From contig NZ_BIMH01000044.1 in NCBI RefSeq assembly GCF_004000985.1, positions 1-39,131 on the forward strand: a stretch of 39,131 nt of DNA. The letters are read 5' to 3'. Source of the stretch: Paenibacillus validus NBRC 15382 (GTDB lineage: Bacteria; Bacillota; Bacilli; Paenibacillales; NBRC-103111). Below, one piece after another: positions 23,101 to 30,912 of this stretch; position 1 is the first letter of the stretch, and the number at the start of each line of letters is the position of its first letter. A model generated the notes under the pieces. It searched no databases and had not been told where the DNA came from. It saw nothing but the letters and a program-made list of their open reading frames with translations. Both the position numbers and the translations under genes were made by a program.

Positions 23101-24984
23101 TCAAACGACAAATCCGATTCTGCTGCCTGTCGCATGCTGTTCGCGCAAGACCGCCGCTTCCGCTCTGAATAACTCAGCTGCCGCCTGTTCGACATCGGAT
23201 AACGTCAATGTTCTCAGGTCCTGAGCCTCCCGCTCCGCCATATAGCTGACGGCCGACTTAAATAGCTTACGCATGAGTCTGCCGTTCCCCGTATTCCCGG
23301 GGCCGAGCTCTTTCATCTTCTCAATAAACTCCTCCACCCTTTCCTTCACGAGGGGAGCATCCGCCAGAACATACTCCTCCTTCGTCACAAAGTAATTGAA
23401 AATCCCCCACATTTGCTCATGCGTATAATCCTCAAAGGCAATGATGTTGGTTAGCCTTGAACGCAAGCCCGGATTCGCTTCTTGTATAAAATGCTTCATT
23501 TTATCCGTGTAGCCGGCAAAAATAACAAGGGTATCCGGATTGTTCTCCATCTGCCTGATAATCTCCGACAGGGCCTCGTCGGAAAAGCCATCCTTCTGTC
23601 CCTCACTCATAAGGCTATAGGCTTCATCTATAAAAATAGTTCCACCCTTCGCTTTTCCGAATAAACCTGCTACGGTGGGGGCTGTCCAGCCGACATACTT
23701 CCCGACGAGATCTTTACGGCTCACTTCGACAAATTGGTTGTTATTGAGCACCTCTTCCTCACAGAGCATTTGGCCGAAGATGCGGGCTGTCGTCGTTTTG
23801 GCCGTGCCGGGGCTGCCCATGAATACGGCCGCCATGTGGGTTACCGACGTCTTCAGGCCGCTGGCACTGCGCTGCTTATCGAACTTCATCCGCTTTACGA
23901 CCCGGACTAATTGAGCCTTCACGTCGTCCAGCCCAATCATTTGATCCAGCAGTGCTGCGGCACCGGATGGCTTCAAAGCAGCGGAAGCCTTCTTGTGCGT
24001 TTCGCCAATGATAAACACCTTGTCGAAATCAGCCTTGGTTAATGTTTTCGAGCGGCTCTTCTTCTTTTTAATTGCTTTGCGGACCAAGATTTCCATATCC
24101 TGATAGCTGGCAAAGCTGTGGCCGCGGTAGCTTTTGAGGAGCTCAATCAGCTTGACGCGGTCCACCGTCTTCGATAGGCTGTACCCTTGTTCCCTGGCGC
24201 ATTCGGCAATCACACCCTGTAAATAAACGCTCGAAGGAGAGGCAATCCGGCAGCTCTCAAAGTCCAATTCAAACCGCAGCGTTTTCTCAAAGTTGTCAAT
24301 CGTTTCCGTATCCGTTGGAAGATCCTCTTCCGGAAAAAAACTCGATTCCTCCATGATGTAAATGATAAACCGGCCCACATGCTTAAAGGCCTCCGTCGGT
24401 TTCACAAAGCTCATGGGCCCCTCGGTAACCACTAGAGGATACTTTCCCTCAAACCAGTAGGGCTTTTTAGTCTTACTCTCCTCCCCCCAACTGGGCTGAT
24501 AGGGATGGAAGCCGAAGCCGCCGGCCATCGGCGGCGATTGATTGTAAGCGTTGCTTAATTCCCGGGAAGTGATGACCGGAAGGCTCGTTAGGTTCTCCTC
24601 CTTGTAGAGGATGGAATAAACCTCATGCGGTACGTTCCCCTTCGGTTCACCGTCATACGGCTCCTCGCCGGAAGGGTAGTCCGCATCCGTCTCGGCGCCG
24701 TCATCCTCCTCTTGCTCAGCCACATTGAGCTGATGTCCTGACTGCAGTTCAAACTTCTTAAACAAGTAGGCTGCTGCCAAAATTCCATCCTCGCGGTACT
24801 TGCATTTGACCAGCACTCCCCCTGCCCCCGACAAATCCAGCTCGTCAATCACGGCCAGATGCGACGCAGCTTTGAAGTCGGCTTTTAGCTCCTTATACGT
24901 TAACTCCGGCAGCGGAAGGTACTGCATGATCTCTCCGGTCTGTAAACTATGGGAACGAGTCCTTGCGCTAATCAGCTTGAGCAT
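23101..24984 (-). CDS. AAA+ ATPase of the SpoVK/CbbX type with a unique N-terminal half
   Basis: 627 aa. The C-terminal AAA+ module (about 340-600) has Walker A GSPGTAKTT (390-398), Walker B TIFIDEAY with Asp453/Glu454, sensor-1-like IFAGYTDKM and arginines in NPGLRSRL (508, 510). This subgroup (SpoVK, CbbX) forms hexameric remodelling machines. Residues 1-330 match nothing I recognise; they include a very acidic stretch at about 88-115. ATG at 24984, 7 nt after GGAGG, and 12 nt from the preceding 92-aa gene. In the cluster it could remodel or activate the nuclease/Sel1 complex; that is inference. Confidence 0.88.
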   Translation of the reverse strand: MLKLISARTRSHSLQTGEIMQYLPLPELTYKELKADFKAASHLAVIDELDLSGAGGVLVKCKYREDGILAAAYLFKKFELQSGHQLNVAEQEEDDGAETDADYPSGEEPYDGEPKGNVPHEVYSILYKEENLTSLPVITSRELSNAYNQSPPMAGGFGFHPYQPSWGEESKTKKPYWFEGKYPLVVTEGPMSFVKPTEAFKHVGRFIIYIMEESSFFPEEDLPTDTETIDNFEKTLRFELDFESCRIASPSSVYLQGVIAECAREQGYSLSKTVDRVKLIELLKSYRGHSFASYQDMEILVRKAIKKKKSRSKTLTKADFDKVFIIGETHKKASAALKPSGAAALLDQMIGLDDVKAQLVRVVKRMKFDKQRSASGLKTSVTHMAAVFMGSPGTAKTTTARIFGQMLCEEEVLNNNQFVEVSRKDLVGKYVGWTAPTVAGLFGKAKGGTIFIDEAYSLMSEGQKDGFSDEALSEIIRQMENNPDTLVIFAGYTDKMKHFIQEANPGLRSRLTNIIAFEDYTHEQMWGIFNYFVTKEEYVLADAPLVKERVEEFIEKMKELGPGNTGNGRLMRKLFKSAVSYMAEREAQDLRTLTLSDVEQAAAELFRAEAAVLREQHATGSRIGFVV

Positions 24985-24996
24985 TTGAAGTCCTCC

Positions 24997-25275
24997 TTAA
25001 GGATACACCGTGATTTCGGCAATAAATTGATGGGGCTTGGAAAGGACCGAGGCGATGAACTCCCATTCATACGAAGCGTCTGCCGGAAGCATGGCTTCAA
25101 TGGTGTCAGCCAAGTCCGTGATCACGATCAGCGAGCTTTCGGGATGTCCTGTGATCGTGACTTGAACGCTGCGGGCCTGCCATTGGCGCATGAAGGATTC
25201 CTTATCCTCGAGTAGAGGACCGGTCAGCCGGCCTTCCTGAACCAGAAATTGAAAAGGGATGCGATGCTGGATCAC
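24997..25275 (-). CDS. 92-aa protein of unknown function, first gene of the ATPase operon
   Basis: GTG start at 25275, 7 nt after AAGGAGG. It is beta-rich with alternating hydrophobics: VQVTITGHPESSLIVITDLA, then EWEFIASVLSKPHQF. No cysteines, no signal peptide, no recognised family. It follows the iteron-type promoter at 25346-25400 and runs directly into the AAA+ gene (12-nt gap), so it is probably a small partner of that ATPase. Confidence 0.7.
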   Translation of the reverse strand: MIQHRIPFQFLVQEGRLTGPLLEDKESFMRQWQARSVQVTITGHPESSLIVITDLADTIEAMLPADASYEWEFIASVLSKPHQFIAEITVYP

Positions 25276-25345
25276 GGTAACTCCTCCTTAATTCGTCATC
25301 TTCTTTGATGAAGCAGCTTGTACGTCTTTCGTGTTCTGTAAAACA

Positions 25346-25400
25346 AGTATAGGTCATGCCGGCCGGCCGAAACGGGGTCCCCGAAATCCCCGCTTCCCCC
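25346..25400 (-). promoter_or_regulatory. Iteron promoter A of the cluster (ATPase operon)
   Basis: Read on the minus strand, three tandem 9-mers, CGGGGGAAG, CGGGGATTT and CGGGGACCC, are followed 26 nt after the last GGGGA by -10 TATACT (25351-25346). It lies between the 150-aa paralogue and the 92-aa gene. The same arrangement with identical spacing occurs in promoter B. Confidence 0.65.
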
Positions 25401-25403
25401 GTT

Positions 25404-25856
25404 TTACGCGAGCAGCTTCGCAATTTTAAGACTAAGCGAGGACACGGTATCGTAGGCGTAGTGAATGGTTTTCATATAGCCATCCGCTTCGTAGGTTTTG
25501 ATATAAGATCGTTCGATATGATCCACACGGACTTCCGGGCTCCCTGCGTTCAGCTGCTCCATAATCGATGAGATGGCTTCCTCCATCGCGTCATACAGAT
25601 GGATGACCACCTCATCGTCCATAGGCCCCATGGAAAGGACATAGATCCTGTTCTCCAGGGGGGCTTCCACAATACGAAAAGCCGTATCTCCATAATCGGA
25701 ATGTAAGATGACCGTTTCCTGCTTCCTTGTGACGATATAGCGGTCGTAATCCGCGTTCTCAGCTATACGCTCCCATGTCGTTTCAGCATGGATGGTATTC
25801 ATCTCTTCAAGAAAGCCCTCGATCATCTCGTACAACGGAGTAACCTTAATGTCCAT
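25404..25856 (-). CDS. 150-aa paralogue of the C-terminal domain of the cluster's first protein
   Basis: The whole length aligns with the last 150 residues of the protein at 26643-27671: MDIKV / LDIRV, FLEEMNTIHAETTWERIA / FLDEMNMFHAESTWEHIA, YVLSMGPMDDEV / YVISLGPMDDEV, and IAKLLA / IAKLLS. About half or more of the positions are the same by eye. It is an alpha/beta domain without recognised catalytic residues, and no known family is recognised. ATG at 25856 with AGGGGG upstream; 23 nt after the winged-helix gene. Tandem duplication suggests competing or partner subunits. Confidence 0.8.
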   Translation of the reverse strand: MDIKVTPLYEMIEGFLEEMNTIHAETTWERIAENADYDRYIVTRKQETVILHSDYGDTAFRIVEAPLENRIYVLSMGPMDDEVVIHLYDAMEEAISSIMEQLNAGSPEVRVDHIERSYIKTYEADGYMKTIHYAYDTVSSLSLKIAKLLA

Positions 25857-25879
25857 TCGGAATAAGGCCCCCTTCTGAA

Positions 25880-26404
25880 TCAGGCGTAGCTGTAGATCTG
25901 AAGACCTACGCTATGACGAGCCAGTCTTGTAACCTGCTCCGCGGTGAACAGATGGAGTTGCTTATCCCGCTCCGATTCCAGGATACGGATCGCAACGGTA
26001 CCGTTCTCCAGGCTCTTCATGAGCCTCTCACGGTTTGTCGACAACTGCTCCATCTCCTCGCAGCCGAGTCCGCAGAAGTCCAGCTGTACCTCGAGCTTCT
26101 CACAGAGATCGTAAGTCAGCTCCTTCAAGACCTCGTGAAATTGCTTGCCCATACGATAGGTCCCGTTCCCCGAGCATTGGAGCGCATGGGATTTGACCAG
26201 CGCCGATAGCGCCCAACGAATGCGCTTTTCGAATGACTTGTTCGCCCTTTCCACGCCGACCTGCAGCCACTTCGCTTTATTCTCGCAAAGAATCACGAGC
26301 AGGTTTCTTGCCGCTATGCCTGAGCTTTGGTAATCCGGGTCGTCAAATATCGAGCTTAGTATCAGGTACTGGATCTGTTGGGACACGCACTTCGAACTGG
26401 ACAT
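25880..26404 (-). CDS. 174-aa protein with a winged-helix-like region
   Basis: ATG at 26404, 9 nt after AAGGAGG. Residues about 55-90 (EKRIRWALSALVKSHALQCS, then GTYRMGKQFHEVL) look like a winged helix with wing turn GNGTY. The C-terminal half is helical, with LSTNRERLMKSLENGTVAIR. It is the only gene in the cluster besides the Sel1 protein with a DNA-binding look, and it lies directly behind iteron promoter B, so it is a candidate regulator of that promoter. Family not recognised. Confidence 0.65.
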   Translation of the reverse strand: MSSSKCVSQQIQYLILSSIFDDPDYQSSGIAARNLLVILCENKAKWLQVGVERANKSFEKRIRWALSALVKSHALQCSGNGTYRMGKQFHEVLKELTYDLCEKLEVQLDFCGLGCEEMEQLSTNRERLMKSLENGTVAIRILESERDKQLHLFTAEQVTRLARHSVGLQIYSYA

Positions 26405-26513
26405 GAGAATCAGCCTCCTTGGAATCGTGGGTTGCCAGCACCAGCGGCGGGTGGCAGCTCAAGGTTCTTTATTACTGCCCTCCGCTGAAGTGCCGCATGC
26501 TTTCGATAGGTTT

Positions 26514-26573
26514 AGTATACGGCTTGAACACGGCCTGTAACGCGATCCCCGCAATCCCCGTTTTCCCCGATTT
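26514..26573 (-). promoter_or_regulatory. Iteron promoter B of the cluster
   Basis: On the minus strand: CGGGGAAAA, CGGGGATTG, CGGGGATCG in tandem, then GTTACA (26541-26536), a 16-bp spacer and TATACT (26519-26514). The distance from the last GGGGA to TATACT is 26 nt, exactly as in promoter A. The iterons lie just upstream of the -35, where an activator would bind. A strong terminator lies directly upstream. Confidence 0.7.
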
Positions 26574-26595
26574 CACCGCAGAAGGGAACAAAAAA

Positions 26596-26629
26596 AACCA
26601 ACCGTTCCCCGAGGGAAGCGGTTGGTTTG
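26596..26629 (-). terminator. Strong terminator after the cluster's first gene
   Basis: Stem AAACCAACCG-TTCCC / GGGAA-CGGTTGGTTT with a short loop, followed on the minus strand by eight T. It separates the first gene from promoter B. Confidence 0.92.
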
Positions 26630-26642
26630 CGTTTGTTTTAGC

Positions 26643-27671
26643 CTAGGACAGCAGCTTGGCTATTTTGTCGCTAATCGAGGACAAGGTGTCATAGGAATAA
26701 CGCTCGGTATGGGTTACTCCATCGGCCAATTCGTACGTTTTCGTATACGTTCTTTCCAAGTGATCAAGCGCATAATCATGATTTGAATGGATAAACTCCA
26801 TAATCGCGGAAATGGCCTCCTCCATCCGTTCGTAGGTCACCACTTCGACCTCATCGTCCATAGGCCCCAGCGAGATCACATATACATTATTTTCAACAGG
26901 GGCTTCAAAGACGGTAAACACCATATCCCCATAATCCGAGTTGAACCGAAAGGTCGTCTGTTTCTTCATCACGATAAAGCGGTCATATTCCGCATGGTCG
27001 GCTATATGTTCCCAGGTCGATTCCGCATGGAACATATTCATCTCATCGAGAAAGGTCTCCATAAGCTCATTCAGCTTCACTACCCTGATGTCCAAGAACG
27101 TCGTCCTCCCTTCCCCTGCCTTAGTGGAATGGTGCATGATAGCTGCATGGGCTGCAGCCTTCCCGGCCGCTTGAGCGGCTGAGTTCTCTTCCGCAGGTTC
27201 CAGGTTCACCGTCCCTTCCGGGGGCAAGGCAGCCGGAGCGTCCTTTTCCTTCACGACGGGATGAGTAAGGTTGTAATTTGCCACAAACTCTTGGATCGTG
27301 GTTAAGTAAAGCTGCAGGTCTCTTTGTATGCTATCGCTTATCGTCTTAAGGCTCGGCTCGGCGCCTAGCCCTTCGGAGAGCATCGAACAATAATGGACAA
27401 ACTGGTTATAGCATTTCCTTTGAGGCGGTTCCATGCCGCAAAAATCCTTCAGCTGCAGTTTTTTCAGGTCTCTGAGCTTTCGCGGCAAATCCTCGGGGAG
27501 ATCGAAATCATCGTAGATGCGATCCCACACATTAGGCTTCTCCTTCTTCTCTCTCTCCTCTAAAATCGCTTTTCCCGCTCGAATGGTCTCCGAGATGACC
27601 CAGTCCTTCAATTTCGTTCTGTTTTTGACCATCGTGAGGATGATCTGGTACGGCTTCTGATCTTCTCTCAT
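26643..27671 (-). CDS. 342-aa two-domain protein, first gene of the cluster
   Basis: ATG at 27671 follows GGAGG by 10 nt; the longer frame from 27713 begins inside the tail of a terminator and is rejected. The N-terminal 150 residues are helical (VKNRTKLKDWVISETIRAGK; LPRKLRDLKKLQLKDF), then a Pro/Ala-rich linker, then a C-terminal domain (last 150 residues) paralogous to the gene at 25404. Neither domain is recognised. It has its own terminator, so it can be expressed apart from the rest. The N-terminal domain may provide the contact that the stand-alone paralogue lacks. Confidence 0.75.
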   Translation of the reverse strand: MREDQKPYQIILTMVKNRTKLKDWVISETIRAGKAILEEREKKEKPNVWDRIYDDFDLPEDLPRKLRDLKKLQLKDFCGMEPPQRKCYNQFVHYCSMLSEGLGAEPSLKTISDSIQRDLQLYLTTIQEFVANYNLTHPVVKEKDAPAALPPEGTVNLEPAEENSAAQAAGKAAAHAAIMHHSTKAGEGRTTFLDIRVVKLNELMETFLDEMNMFHAESTWEHIADHAEYDRFIVMKKQTTFRFNSDYGDMVFTVFEAPVENNVYVISLGPMDDEVEVVTYERMEEAISAIMEFIHSNHDYALDHLERTYTKTYELADGVTHTERYSYDTLSSISDKIAKLLS

Positions 27672-27715
27672 GCCTGGAGGGCCTCCTTCAAGGGCTTGCT
27701 GATGTTGGTACAAAA

Positions 27716-27754
27716 AAGCATATTAGGTGCAAAAGCGGGGCACCTAATATGCTT
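27716..27754 (-). terminator. Terminator of the aminopeptidase gene
   Basis: 15-bp perfect stem AAGCATATTAGGTGC / GCACCTAATATGCTT, 9-nt loop, then a run of six T on the minus strand. Confidence 0.93.
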
Positions 27755-27827
27755 ACTTCGATCTCCGGGACCAGCTGACTCTTCCTCAATGCTGAGCCGT
27801 ATTTAGCCTTTCTTCATGCACGTCTTA

Positions 27828-29060
27828 TCAAAATGCCCAATTGCCCTGTTTAAATACGGGCTCCTCTGTACCGTCGGCCGTCACACCGAAAATATCCATT
27901 TCCCCCGAACCGATCATAAAATCGACATGGGTAATACTCGTATTGAGCCCCTTTTCCTTCAGCTCATCCTGTGACATCTTTTTTCCGTCCTTCAAGCAGA
28001 AAGCGTAGGCGCTTCCGATAGCCAAATGATTAGAAGCATTTTCGTCGAAAAGTGTGTTGTAATAAAGGATGTTGGACTCTGAAATCGGAGACCGGTGGGG
28101 AACCAGCGCAACTTCGCCCAAGTAATGCGAGCCTTCATCCATCTCGACCAAGCCTTTCAGTGTTTCTTCACCCTGCGCGGCGGTTACATTGACAATACGC
28201 CCGTTCTCAAATGTAAGCGTGAATTCATCAATCAGATGGCCTCCGTAGCTTAAGGGCTTCGTGCTGGATACTGTACCGTTGACCCCGCCGGCTAACGGCG
28301 CGGTGAACACTTCCTCGGTAGGCATGTTCGCGACAAAAGCATTCCCCCGCTCGTCGATGCTGTCGGCAGCTACCCAAATATGGCCCTCGGGGAGCTCAAT
28401 GGTCAGGTCTGTGCCGGGAGCGAGATAATGCAGCTTTTTATACTTCTTGGCATTGAGATAGTCCGATTTCCGGTTCAAGTTGCTGATATGCTCCTCCCAC
28501 GCTTTGACCGGATCAGGCTGATCAACCCGCACCGTCCGGAAAATCGCCTCCCACAGCTTGCTAACCTGTTCTTCCTCCGGCAGCCCGGGGAATACCTTCG
28601 CAGCCCAACTTTTCGAAGGAGCCGCAATGACGCACCAGCTGAACTTGTCGGACTGCACATACTGCCGGTACTTAGCCATCGCTTTACCGTATGTTTTCTG
28701 ATAGTTGACGATCCGCTCCTGGGCCACGCCTTTTAGCAGATCCGGATCCGACGATACGATACTGATAACCGCCGCGCCCTTCTCGACAAGCTCCAGCATT
28801 TCCCCGGCATACCATTTCGGCTCCTCCAGGAACGATTCATCTGCCGCCATATCATACCGCAAACGGGATACCGTATCGTCGGTCCAATTCACTTTGACCA
28901 AATAAGCGCCTGATTCGTAAGCTTTTTTTACAATCAAGCGAACCAGTTCGGCAGAATCAATCGTACCGTTTACGACCAGCGTCTGTCCTTTCTGAATATT
29001 GACACCGATCTTGACGACTAGCTCGGCATACTTGCTTAATAATTGTTGAAATTCAGACAT
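27828..29060 (-). CDS. M29 family aminopeptidase (AmpS/PepS type)
   Basis: 410 aa metallopeptidase removing N-terminal residues from peptides in the cytosol. Family signs: YAELVVKIGVNIQKGQTLVV at the N-terminus, PTEEVFTAPLAGGVNGTVSS with a metal-binding Glu, MDEGSHYLGEVALVPHRSPI, FDENASNHLAIGSAYAF, and HVDFMIGSGEMDI near the end: the standard metal ligands are present. ATG at 29066 abuts GGAGGG; ATG at 29060 with 6-nt spacing is the start. It is monocistronic, ending in a strong terminator. Confidence 0.93.
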   Translation of the reverse strand: MSEFQQLLSKYAELVVKIGVNIQKGQTLVVNGTIDSAELVRLIVKKAYESGAYLVKVNWTDDTVSRLRYDMAADESFLEEPKWYAGEMLELVEKGAAVISIVSSDPDLLKGVAQERIVNYQKTYGKAMAKYRQYVQSDKFSWCVIAAPSKSWAAKVFPGLPEEEQVSKLWEAIFRTVRVDQPDPVKAWEEHISNLNRKSDYLNAKKYKKLHYLAPGTDLTIELPEGHIWVAADSIDERGNAFVANMPTEEVFTAPLAGGVNGTVSSTKPLSYGGHLIDEFTLTFENGRIVNVTAAQGEETLKGLVEMDEGSHYLGEVALVPHRSPISESNILYYNTLFDENASNHLAIGSAYAFCLKDGKKMSQDELKEKGLNTSITHVDFMIGSGEMDIFGVTADGTEEPVFKQGNWAF

Positions 29061-29190
29061 TGTCATCCCTCCAAGGTTCTATGTATTTCTTATTATTGTA
29101 TAGCAAACGCGACGGAAAGCAAAAAATGGACGGTCGACCGCCGCCTATGATCACTTCTGGCCGTACACCAGCAGGAAAATCATAAAATAT

Positions 29191-29229
29191 AGGCAGTATA
29201 AAACTCAGCTGACGAGTTCTATACTGCCT
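29191..29229. terminator. Terminator hairpin downstream of the DoxX-like gene
   Basis: AGGCAGTATA-AAACTC pairs with GAGTTC-TATACTGCCT. Plus-strand T6 follows; on the minus strand, in the direction of the DoxX-like gene, the tail is TATATTTT. Confidence 0.85.
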
Positions 29230-29285
29230 TTTTTAATCATTGCCTCATAACCATTTGAATATTTTGTAACAGAGCAGTTGCTTCA

Positions 29286-29660
29286 TCAGTTAAACCCCGG
29301 AAAATCGGAAAGCTCGGACGAGCGGATAAAAAATACAATGAGAGATAATAGGCCAAGAAGTACGATCGGGAACGTTTGCTTGAACGAATCCTTGACTCGT
29401 ACGTGAACCAAGATTCCCCCAATGGCCGTAACACCAAGCCAAAGCGCGCCCGCGGCCGCCCAACTGGATTCCCAAAAGCCGATAATCAATGCCGCAGCAC
29501 CGACGAATTCAACGATACCGGTAACAACTCGGAACCATTGCGGCAACCGCCAATGTTTAAAGCCCTCAACATGCATCTTGGAACCTGTTATTTTCCCCAA
29601 TCCTGCCATTAAAAACGCTAGAGCCAGCAATCCTTGCAAAACGAATGCCAAAATATCCAT
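29286..29660 (-). CDS. Small DoxX-like membrane protein
   Basis: 124 aa with four hydrophobic segments, typical of the DoxX_2 group: LAFLMAGLGKITGSKMHVEG, RVVTGIVEFVGAAALIIGF and TAIGGILVHVRVKDSFKQTF. Members are linked with oxidative or electrophile stress; mechanism unknown. AAGGAG lies 7 nt before the ATG. An operator-like motif (29687-29710), shared with the NAD(P)H-binding remnant and the Rrf2 gene, lies just upstream, so it is probably repressed by that Rrf2 protein. It is unrelated in detail to the longer DoxX protein at 3709. Confidence 0.82.
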   Translation of the reverse strand: MDILAFVLQGLLALAFLMAGLGKITGSKMHVEGFKHWRLPQWFRVVTGIVEFVGAAALIIGFWESSWAAAGALWLGVTAIGGILVHVRVKDSFKQTFPIVLLGLLSLIVFFIRSSELSDFPGFN

Positions 29661-29686
29661 CTGATCACTCCTTCTTTTTTATTATA

Positions 29687-29710
29687 TGCAATCAATTAAG
29701 GCACATATAA
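29687..29710 (-). promoter_or_regulatory. Operator-like motif, copy 1 (DoxX-like gene)
   Basis: Plus-strand core TGCAATCAATTAAGGCACAT, followed by ATAA. It matches copies at 30167 and 30703 except for a few bases, and lies 27-50 bp upstream of the start codon. Likely Rrf2 target. Confidence 0.65.
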
Positions 29711-29746
29711 CATTAAGTTTCCCCATGCTTCACCCCGTAGTATGAA

Positions 29747-30095
29747 CTAATTGCTAATTGCAGGCGATCTTCTAACATATTCAGCGGTTGCCGCTTGATC
29801 CAGCATAAATTGAGCAATGCTAGCTCTTGATATTTACTCCATCGCTCAATTCGGTGTTCATTACCTTTCCTTTTGGACCCAGTAAACTGATGACGGCATC
29901 AACTCCAGTTACAGCACGTTCGATTTCTGTCCGATTAGACAGGTCACCCTTGATTATGTCCAATCTTTCGTGTGTAAGGTGGCTGAGCTTTTCTATACTT
30001 CTGGCAAATGCAACAACCGCATGCCCCGCTTCAAGTGCCTGTTTAATTAACTCCATTCCTAAAGGGCCGGTTGATCCAAAAACGGTTATCTTCAT
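29747..30095 (-). pseudogene. NAD(P)H-binding (NmrA-like) protein with internal deletion
   Basis: ATG at 30095 opens a Rossmann head, MKITVFGSTGPLGMELIKQA, then GDLSNRTEIERAV and AVISLLGPKG, but the frame stops at 29820 after 91 codons (family about 205-215). In another frame just downstream, SIAQFMLDQAATAEYVRRSP, then AISN-stop, is the family's normal C-terminus. So about 90-100 central codons have been deleted and the joint is out of frame. An upstream operator motif shows that it belonged to the Rrf2 unit. Confidence 0.8.
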
Positions 30096-30166
30096 TCTCT
30101 TGCTCCTTCGTTTATTTGTGCTTATAAGAGGCACATTATATTTAAAAATAAAAGAGCAGCCGAAAC

Positions 30167-30190
30167 TGCAACTCAATTAAGCACATTATA
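30167..30190 (-). promoter_or_regulatory. Operator-like motif, copy 2 (NAD(P)H-binding gene)
   Basis: Plus-strand core CTCAATTAAGCACATTATA preceded by TGCAA. A partial second copy (GGCACATTATA) is at 30130-30140. On the minus strand it includes TATAAT, so the operator may overlap a -10. Confidence 0.65.
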
Positions 30191-30232
30191 GTTGGATTAT
30201 AATGGTTTGACTAGTACCTTGCAGAAAAAATA

Positions 30233-30664
30233 TTACATCACGAAAAATTCGACGCGATTCATTACATCCGCAATCGTATATTGACGCAAGTATTCAATCG
30301 TTCGCTGTTCGGCTTCATGGAGAATTTTTTCCAGTTCAACGTCGAGTTGTTCACCGGCTTCTCCGCAATTAACATCAGGCTCCACGAACCCCGTACTAAC
30401 TGCACTGTAGATCTCACCTAACGTAATTTGATCTGCTGGTCTCCGTAAGATATACCCTCCCTCTCGGCCACCCCTTGACTCAACGATACCTGCTGTCGCT
30501 AACGCATGCATGACTCTGCGCATAAAAGTTGCGTGCGAATCAACCTGGTTTGCGATCATGGCACTCGATAATACGCTGCCGCTTTTAGCTAACCAGACGA
30601 TCGAGTGAACTGCTATTTTAAAACGGGGAGGCCCAATGTTAACTCCGCGGTTTGCTGTACTCAT
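30233..30664 (-). CDS. Rrf2 family transcriptional regulator
   Basis: 143 aa. Winged helix at about 10-85: FKIAVHSIVWLAKSGSVLSS, MIANQVDSHATFMRRVMHAL and GIVESRGGREGGYILRRPAD, typical of Rrf2/YwnA proteins. A single cysteine (VNCGEAG, about residue 99) follows; the three-cysteine cluster set of IscR/NsrR is absent, so thiol or other sensing is more likely than Fe-S. AAGGAG lies 9 nt before the ATG. The same motif lies upstream of this gene and the two downstream targets, indicating autoregulation. Confidence 0.88.
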   Translation of the reverse strand: MSTANRGVNIGPPRFKIAVHSIVWLAKSGSVLSSAMIANQVDSHATFMRRVMHALATAGIVESRGGREGGYILRRPADQITLGEIYSAVSTGFVEPDVNCGEAGEQLDVELEKILHEAEQRTIEYLRQYTIADVMNRVEFFVM

Positions 30665-30702
30665 TTAATATCACTCCTTAGAACAGCTGTATAAGCTCTA
30701 AA

Positions 30703-30726
30703 TGCAACTGTATTAAGCACATCATA
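30703..30726 (-). promoter_or_regulatory. Operator-like motif, copy 3 (Rrf2 gene)
   Basis: Plus-strand core CTGTATTAAGCACATCATA preceded by TGCAA, 39-62 bp upstream of the Rrf2 start codon. On the minus strand it contains TATGAT, so it may cover the -10. Confidence 0.65.
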
Positions 30727-30756
30727 GAACAAGATATTTGTATGTGCAAGTGAGCG

Positions 30757-30912
30757 TCATGAAGTGACAGATGAAAGAATCCGCTTCATAAACTTCAGCA
30801 TCATTTCTTCCAACGAGTAATCGCCATTGTTGACGCACCATCCAAGTACGATTCCCCTGACAATGACCAGCAAATAATCAGCCATTTCCTCTTCACTCAT
30901 TTTAGTTGTGAG
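30757..30912 (-). pseudogene. C-terminal fragment of a TetR family regulator
   Basis: About 50 codons read KMSEEEMADYLLVIVRGIVL, then SLEEMMLKFMKRILSSVTS and stop, the last two helices of a TetR-type ligand domain. The match ends at about 30905-30912, where antisense P450 sequence begins. The DNA-binding domain is lost. Confidence 0.6.

Noticed and set aside
25374..26573. CGGGG repeats as a CRISPR or replication iteron array
   Set aside because: Only three 9-bp units at each site, no spacers and no rep or cas genes; promoter position explains them better.
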